From NCBI GenBank assembly GCA_001604405.1, contig LVBL01000009.1:1-56613 (forward strand): a stretch of DNA of 56,613 bases, in the 5' to 3' direction. Shown piece by piece: positions 52,257-56,613 of this stretch (position 1 is its first letter; the number at the start of each line of letters is the position of its first letter). The stretch is from Spirochaetales bacterium Spiro_10 (GTDB lineage: Bacteria > Spirochaetota > Spirochaetia > Treponematales > Treponemataceae). Made by a program: the position numbers and the translations under genes. The notes under the pieces were generated by a model that did no database searches, was not told the DNA's origin, and worked only from the letters and a program-made list of their open reading frames with translations.

Positions 52257-54440
52257 ATGGAATTATTCTCCGGAAAGGAAACGGGCGAACACCAGCCGCT
52301 GGCCGCGCGAATGCGGCCGCGCTCGCTTGACGAGTACGTCGGCCAGGACCACATCGTCGGGCCCGGCCGCCTCCTGAGGCGGGCGATACAGGCAGACCAG
52401 CTCACCTCGGTCATCTTCTACGGGCCGCCCGGCACGGGAAAGACGACGCTCGCTCGCGTGATCGCGAACCACACCAAAAGCAGTTTCGTGACCCTCAACG
52501 CCGTCCTCGCGGGAGTCCAGCAGATACGCGACTCCATCAAGGCGGCGGAGGAACAGCGCTCCCTCTACGCGCGGAGGACCATCCTCTTCGTCGACGAGGT
52601 GCACCGCTGGAACCGCGCCCAGCAGGACGCCCTCCTTCCCTGGGTCGAGAACGGCACGATCATCCTCATCGGGGCGACGACCGAGAATCCCTTCTTCGAG
52701 GTGAACAAGGCGCTCGTCAGCCGGAGCCGCGTATTCCAGCTCAAGGCCCTGACGGGCGACGACCTCCTTCGCGCGGCGCGCGCCGCCCTCGCGGACAAGG
52801 AACGCGGCTACGGCAGGTGGCGCGTCTCCTTCGTCCCCGGGGCGCTCGAGCACCTCGTCGCCACGGCCGCGGGCGACGCGCGGAGCCTCCTCAACGCCCT
52901 CGAGCTCGCCGTGGAAACCTCGGCGCCCTCCTGGCCGCCCGCCGACGGCACGGAGATCGTGATCGACACCGAGACGGCCGAGCAGAGCATCCAGCAGAAG
53001 GTGGTGCTCTACGACCGCGACGGAGACTACCACTACGACGTCATCAGCGCCTTCATAAAATCCCTGCGCGGGAGCGACCCCGACGCGGCCTTCTACTGGC
53101 TCGCCCGGATGATAGCCGCGGGCGAGGACCCGGGCTTCATCTTCCGCCGCATGCTGATCTCGGCGTGCGAGGACGTCGGGCTCGCCGATCCCGCCGCCGT
53201 CTCCGTGGTGGAGTCCTGCGCGGCGGCCTTCGACCGGGTCGGGCTTCCCGAGGGACGCTACCACCTCGCGCACGCCGCCCTCTACCTCGCCACCGCGCCG
53301 AAGTCGAACAGCTCCCTCGCCTTCTTCGACGCCCTCGCCTCCGTGGAACAGGAGGACGCCGAGGTGCCGAACCACCTGCGCGACGGAAACCGCGACGCGG
53401 AGGGCTTCGGGCACGGCGACGGCTACCTCTACCCGCATTCGTACCGCGACCACTGGGCCGCCCAGCAATATCTCCCCGACCAGCTCGTCGGGCGGGCGTT
53501 CTACACGCCGTCGACCCAGGGCTACGAGGGACGGATCCGCGGGGACATACTGACGAGGCGGGAACTCCAGATCGCGGCGATACTCGAGGAGGGCCTCGAG
53601 CGCGACGGGGAGCACCTGACCTTCAGCCCGGGCGGATCCCGGCGCGACGCCTGGACGAAGCGGCTCGACTCGGGCCGGTCCGGGACCCTCCTCCGCGTGC
53701 GGACGGAACTGACCGGGCGGGCGGGGATACTCCGTCACCACCGCGTCCTCGTGCACGGAGCCGACGACGGCCTTCTCGTGTGGGAGGCGGCCAGGCTCGC
53801 ACCCGAGGGGATGGTGGCCGGTCTCTGCCGGAACGAGGCGGGGCGGACGGCGCTCGAGAAATACGCCGAAAGCCTCGACGAGCTCGACCGTCCGCGGCTT
53901 GCGACAATCGGCGCGACGGCGGACGGGAACCCCTTCGGCGCGCCCTTCGACCGCATACTCGCGCGGGACCCCGCCTCGACGCAGGCGGGACTCGTCGACT
54001 TCGTCCGCCCGCTTGCCGGCTTCGCCGCCGCCCCCTGCAGGGCGGTTATCGCGTGCCGGGTGCCCTCGGGCGGGATGCGCCTTACGGACGCGCTTCAGGT
54101 CGCGGAGGGGGACTTCCGGGACGTCGCCGAGGCGGAGGAGGCCTTCTACTCGGACGGGTCGAACCCCCTCTTTTCCTGGAACGGGGAGACGCTCGCGGCG
54201 GCCCTCGGGGAAGCGGGGTTTTCCGCGACTTGCGAGACGGTCCGCCTTGCCGAACCCAAAAGGCCCTCCGCGGCCGACGTCGCGCGCTGGCTCGATCCCG
54301 CGTCGGCCTACGGTTCGGCGATCGCGGGGAAGGCCGGACGGGACCGGGCGGAGGCCTTCCGGCGCGCCCTCGAGGCGGCCTTCGCGCGCGGGGCGGTAAC
54401 CTGGGCGCATGATATCGTGTTTTGCGTCATTGAACTGTGA
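52257..54440 (+). CDS. rarA: RarA/MgsA AAA+ ATPase fused to a C-terminal domain
   Basis: 727 residues; ordinary RarA has about 440. Residues 1-427 are Rar[17 protein letters not shown], Walker A GPPGTGKT (56-63), Walker [11 protein letters not shown], sensor 1 [11 protein letters not shown] and the C-terminal MgsA part ([22 protein letters not shown] helix, HLRDG...YPHSYRDHW). RarA acts at stalled replication forks. Residues 428-727 are an extra domain; [17 protein letters not shown] (about 497-513) and [10 protein letters not shown] resemble motifs I and IV of class I methyltransferases. Similar fusions are known in cyanobacteria as RarA/unknown-domain proteins. AGAGG precedes the ATG. Confidence 0.9.
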   Translation: MELFSGKETGEHQPLAARMRPRSLDEYVGQDHIVGPGRLLRRAIQADQLTSVIFYGPPGTGKTTLARVIANHTKSSFVTLNAVLAGVQQIRDSIKAAEEQRSLYARRTILFVDEVHRWNRAQQDALLPWVENGTIILIGATTENPFFEVNKALVSRSRVFQLKALTGDDLLRAARAALADKERGYGRWRVSFVPGALEHLVATAAGDARSLLNALELAVETSAPSWPPADGTEIVIDTETAEQSIQQKVVLYDRDGDYHYDVISAFIKSLRGSDPDAAFYWLARMIAAGEDPGFIFRRMLISACEDVGLADPAAVSVVESCAAAFDRVGLPEGRYHLAHAALYLATAPKSNSSLAFFDALASVEQEDAEVPNHLRDGNRDAEGFGHGDGYLYPHSYRDHWAAQQYLPDQLVGRAFYTPSTQGYEGRIRGDILTRRELQIAAILEEGLERDGEHLTFSPGGSRRDAWTKRLDSGRSGTLLRVRTELTGRAGILRHHRVLVHGADDGLLVWEAARLAPEGMVAGLCRNEAGRTALEKYAESLDELDRPRLATIGATADGNPFGAPFDRILARDPASTQAGLVDFVRPLAGFAAAPCRAVIACRVPSGGMRLTDALQVAEGDFRDVAEAEEAFYSDGSNPLFSWNGETLAAALGEAGFSATCETVRLAEPKRPSAADVARWLDPASAYGSAIAGKAGRDRAEAFRRALEAAFARGAVTWAHDIVFCVIEL

Positions 54441-54446
54441 TATACT
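54441..54446 (+). promoter_or_regulatory. -10 box after rarA
   Basis: TATACT begins at the base after the rarA stop codon and lies 28 bases before the TTG start of the next gene. The -35 is weak. Confidence 0.4.
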
Positions 54447-54474
54447 TGCAGCAGGAAAAAAGAAGGAGGATGAC

Positions 54475-54948
54475 TTGAGAACAACCGGTACCGCCATCCG
54501 TTTCGCCCTCGCCTCCGCGCTCGTCGCGGCGCTGTTCGCCTCGTGCGCGAGCGCCCCGTACGCGCAAAAGGAAGACGGGGTGCTCAAGCTGGTTACCCTC
54601 ATCAACGAGGGCCGGGTAAGCGAGGTAGAGGGCCTGACGCCCGCTCCCTTCGCTCTCGACACCGAAACCCTGTATCTCGAAAGCGACGTCGCGACGTTCT
54701 GGAAAAACCTGAAGGAGGCCTCCTTCGCCATGAAGGACGCCCGCTTCGTCTCCGCCGAGCATGTCGGTCCCGAGTCCTGGAAGGTTTTCGCGGACTCGTT
54801 CGACATGAAGAACTTTTTCGCCCGATACACGGGGAAGGACACCTCCGTCGTCACGCTCGAAACCGCCGACGGCACCTACCTTCTCCTGCTCGAGCGCGCG
54901 GTCAAGGGCTACCCCCGGGTCCGCGGTTTGAAGGGGCCGATACGATGA
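54475..54948 (+). CDS. Small lipoprotein of unknown function
   Basis: 157 residues. The start is TTG at 54475, supported by AAGGAGG just upstream. A signal peptide (IRFALASALVAALFASC) ends in a lipobox, with the lipidated Cys followed by ASAP. The mature part is a small mixed alpha/beta domain (VLKLVTLINEGRVSEVEGLTPAPFALDTE) that I do not recognise. Its stop overlaps the start of the FecR-domain gene by four bases, so they are made together. Confidence 0.7.
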   Translation: MRTTGTAIRFALASALVAALFASCASAPYAQKEDGVLKLVTLINEGRVSEVEGLTPAPFALDTETLYLESDVATFWKNLKEASFAMKDARFVSAEHVGPESWKVFADSFDMKNFFARYTGKDTSVVTLETADGTYLLLLERAVKGYPRVRGLKGPIR

Positions 54949-55970
54949 CCGGCGCGCGAAAGGCATCCGCGATCGCGATCGCGGCGATTCTTTCCCTGCT
55001 TCCCCTCCAGGCGCAGAAGGCGAACGTCGTCTACGTCGAGGGCTCCTCCCGGGTCAAGTCGGCCGCGGGAAGTCTCCGCTCGGCCGAGGTCGGCGGCACG
55101 CTCACCTACGGGGAGTCGGTGCTGACGGGCAAGGACGGTCTCGTCGAGCTCAAGCTCGAGAACGGCAGCACGATCCGGGTGGCCGAGAACTCGGTGTTCT
55201 CCTATTCCTCCACGGGTTCCGGCGCCGATTCGACGCCGGTGCTCGCGACGACGGCGGGGAGCGTGCACTACAAGCTCAACAAGGCCCTCGGGCGCTCGCC
55301 GAAGATTCAGACGAACAGCATGGTGGCCGGGGTGCGCGGGACGGAGTTTACCGTATTCGCGGGCCGCGACGGCTCGGTGCTCCTCTCGGTCGACGAGGGG
55401 ATCGTGGACGTGGCCTCGCAGGGCGCGACGGTGGAACTCCGCAAGGACGAGGCCGTCGAGGTAGCCCCCGGCAAGGCCCCCGGCGCGAAGTTCAAGAAGC
55501 TCGGCCGCGCGCTCGACTTCAGCTCCTGGAACAAGGGCAAGACCGACGACGTCCTCAAGGACCCCGTCGCCGCCCTCGCCGCCGTCTCCGCCCAGCTCAA
55601 GGGCTACCAGGCCGAACTCGCCGCCCTGAAAGCTCCCTACGAGGAGGCGACGAAAAAGTGGAGGGCCGCTTCGGACGGGTACAAGGAAGTACGGGCCGCA
55701 GGCGACATGGATGCGATCAAGGCCTATCAAGAGTCGACCCTCTATCCGGCCCAGGACGAGCGGATTATCATCATCCTCAATATCCGTCATCATGCCCTCA
55801 ACTACCTATCCGTGCGGCGCTACGTCGTGTCGAACATGTACATGGAGCTGAAGAGCCGGTACCCGCTCGCGCGGCCGGCGAACGTGGAGAAGTTCTTCGC
55901 CGACCACAAGGCCCTGCTCGCGCGGTATGAAGAGATCGCCGTTCCCGAGCTGAACGAAAACGACTATTAA
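54945..55970 (+). CDS. FecR-domain periplasmic protein
   Basis: 341 residues. A signal peptide (AIAIAAILSLLPLQAQ) precedes a FecR-type domain: VYVEGSSRVKSAAG...GESVLTGKDGLVELKLENGSTIRVAENS, then GSVHYKLNKALG...IQTNSMVAGVRGTEFTVF. In spirochaetes such free-standing FecR proteins are common; unlike the FecR of iron-uptake systems there is no sigma-regulator gene here. The C-terminal third is helical (AQLKGYQAELAALKAPYEEATKKWRAA) and of unknown role. It overlaps the lipoprotein gene before it by four bases. Confidence 0.85.
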   Translation: MTGARKASAIAIAAILSLLPLQAQKANVVYVEGSSRVKSAAGSLRSAEVGGTLTYGESVLTGKDGLVELKLENGSTIRVAENSVFSYSSTGSGADSTPVLATTAGSVHYKLNKALGRSPKIQTNSMVAGVRGTEFTVFAGRDGSVLLSVDEGIVDVASQGATVELRKDEAVEVAPGKAPGAKFKKLGRALDFSSWNKGKTDDVLKDPVAALAAVSAQLKGYQAELAALKAPYEEATKKWRAASDGYKEVRAAGDMDAIKAYQESTLYPAQDERIIIILNIRHHALNYLSVRRYVVSNMYMELKSRYPLARPANVEKFFADHKALLARYEEIAVPELNENDY

Positions 55971-56004
55971 CAGGGGTCCGACAGTGACCCGAAGGAGACT
56001 TGTT

Positions 56005-56361
56005 ATGAAAAAGAACCTTGTTATCGTGGCGATTATCCTGAGCGTGCTTGCCGTTATCGCCTTTGCCGGCTGTGACATGTTGGCGGCACAAAGCATGATG
56101 GATGACTTCATAGACGACGTCAACGCTCAGCGGTGGTCAGCACTTGTTTCCTACTTACATTCGGACTGGGAGGATGAAGTTAATTCTGGTGTTTGGGAAT
56201 CGATGTTCCTGGACTCTCTCCCGCTGGATCTTACCATTGCGACGGATACCGCCGCGACAGCGACCGGCGACGAAGGAACGATATTTTCGTTCACTATCGA
56301 AGACGATGGTGGCGATATGAAAATTCGTTCAATATCGCGAGCGGGAATGACTCTCGACTAA
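56005..56361 (+). CDS. Small lipoprotein of unknown function
   Basis: 118 residues. Signal peptide and lipobox LAVIAFAGC, followed by a short acidic domain (MMDDFIDDVNAQRWSALVSYLHSDW). The N-terminal half of the mature part resembles lumazine-binding/NTF2-like small domains only in general pattern. GAAGGAG precedes the ATG at 56005. The base composition is less GC-rich than its neighbours, especially from 56080 to 56340, which may mark a recent acquisition. Confidence 0.65.
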   Translation: MKKNLVIVAIILSVLAVIAFAGCDMLAAQSMMDDFIDDVNAQRWSALVSYLHSDWEDEVNSGVWESMFLDSLPLDLTIATDTAATATGDEGTIFSFTIEDDGGDMKIRSISRAGMTLD

Positions 56362-56368
56362 CCACACT

Positions 56369-56403
56369 CCCCCGCTCCGCCGACAACACGGCGGGGTGCG
56401 GGG
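56369..56403. terminator. GC-rich hairpin after the small lipoprotein gene
   Basis: CCCCGC-CCGCCG can pair with CGGCGG-GCGGGG around ACAACA with a few bulges. There is no T-tract after it, so it would be a weak or Rho-assisted terminator. Confidence 0.45.
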
Positions 56404-56490
56404 ATATACCGAAAAAGCGAGGCGCGTACGGAATACGATGCGGGCGTGACGAGGCAGGGGGATAACTCACCGGGGCGAAGGGTGGCCGTC

Positions 56491-56613
56491 ATGACGACTA
56501 CGGTCGCGGTCATCGCCCTTGCGGCGTGCCTCTTCGCATGCTCGTCGATCGGCGAGCCCGTCTCCATCGAGGAACGCATGACCCTCTTCGCCGAGACCTA
56601 CGACACGGCCGCC
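56491..56613 (+). CDS. Lipoprotein, N-terminal part only (runs off the window)
   Basis: 41 codons are visible: MTTTVAVIALAACLFACSSIG, with the lipobox LFAC, then an acidic stretch. A GTG nine bases upstream is an alternative start. The product cannot be identified from this fragment. Confidence 0.55.
   Translation, partial: MTTTVAVIALAACLFACSSIGEPVSIEERMTLFAETYDTAA

Noticed and set aside
52263..54875. 870-codon minus-strand frame opposite rarA
   Set aside because: The plus strand has clear AAA+ motifs; the antisense frame has a composition typical of shadows and no motif.
1..56613. tRNA, rRNA, IS elements or phage genes
   Set aside because: I saw no cloverleaf-like GGTTCGA arms, ribosomal RNA sequence, transposase or integrase frames.

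Overview
This window reads as chromosomal DNA of a high-GC, free-living type of spirochaete of the Treponema lineage. The strongest evidence is a gene for cytoplasmic filament protein A (CfpA, about 692 aa), a protein known only from spirochaetes. It sits between a pyruvate-phosphate-dikinase-like gene on one side and a VWA-protein plus pallilysin-like pair on the other, the neighbourhood I recall around cfpA in Treponema pallidum. A short alanyl-tRNA synthetase lacking the C-terminal domain, lipoproteins with spirochaete-style lipoboxes, and a FolE2/FolD/outer-membrane-protein block fit the same origin. I see no rRNA, tRNA, CRISPR array, IS element or prophage.

Layout. 1-4.9 kb (minus): the start of engB, then a ligand-binding lipoprotein, a YesM-type sensor kinase and an AraC-type response regulator with overlapping reading frames. 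4.9-7.0 kb: ilvB behind a full attenuation leader (promoter, Val/Leu-rich leader peptide, terminator) and a second promoter with a 30-bp palindrome. 7.0-9.5 kb: an autoregulated TetR / small membrane protein / sodium symporter operon. 9.5-14.3 kb: livJ-livH-livM-livG-livF, a complete branched-chain amino acid ABC transporter. 14.4-15.5 kb: a small membrane protein and a DapB-like reductase. 15.6-23.6 kb (plus): DHH phosphoesterase, queH, dnaE, yggT, recG. 23.7-29.1 kb (minus): pyrG, and a nitrogen operon glnA-ANTAR regulator-glnK-amt with terminator hairpins in the glnA and amt leaders. 29.2-36.6 kb: a HAD phosphatase, a group 2 sigma-70 factor behind a consensus sigma-54 promoter, groES, a TPR protein, nusB, a SurA-like chaperone and alaS. 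36.7-45.8 kb: the filament region (ppdK-like gene with a 26-copy Lys/Ala/Pro pentapeptide tail, a TP0747-like protein, cfpA; then the VWA and pallilysin-like genes on the other strand). 45.8-50.4 kb (minus): a SPOR protein, a LapA-like membrane protein, miaB, folE2, folD. 50.5-56.6 kb (plus): an outer-membrane barrel, a beta-propeller-like lipoprotein, a RarA fusion protein, and four small envelope proteins including a FecR-domain protein.

Functional links. Branched-chain amino acid synthesis (ilvB) and import (liv) lie close together, and both have a terminator hairpin in the 5' leader. Nitrogen control is concentrated in one operon whose second gene encodes an RNA-binding ANTAR protein, next to two candidate target terminators. 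The three filament-operon products all carry Lys/Ala/Pro- or Arg-rich low-complexity segments, and the ppdK-like gene contains an internal ribosome site that would release its histone-H1-like tail as a separate protein. Several genes (ilv leader, dnaE, alaS, a HAD gene, the outer-membrane protein) have -10 boxes so close to the start codon that leaderless mRNAs are predicted.
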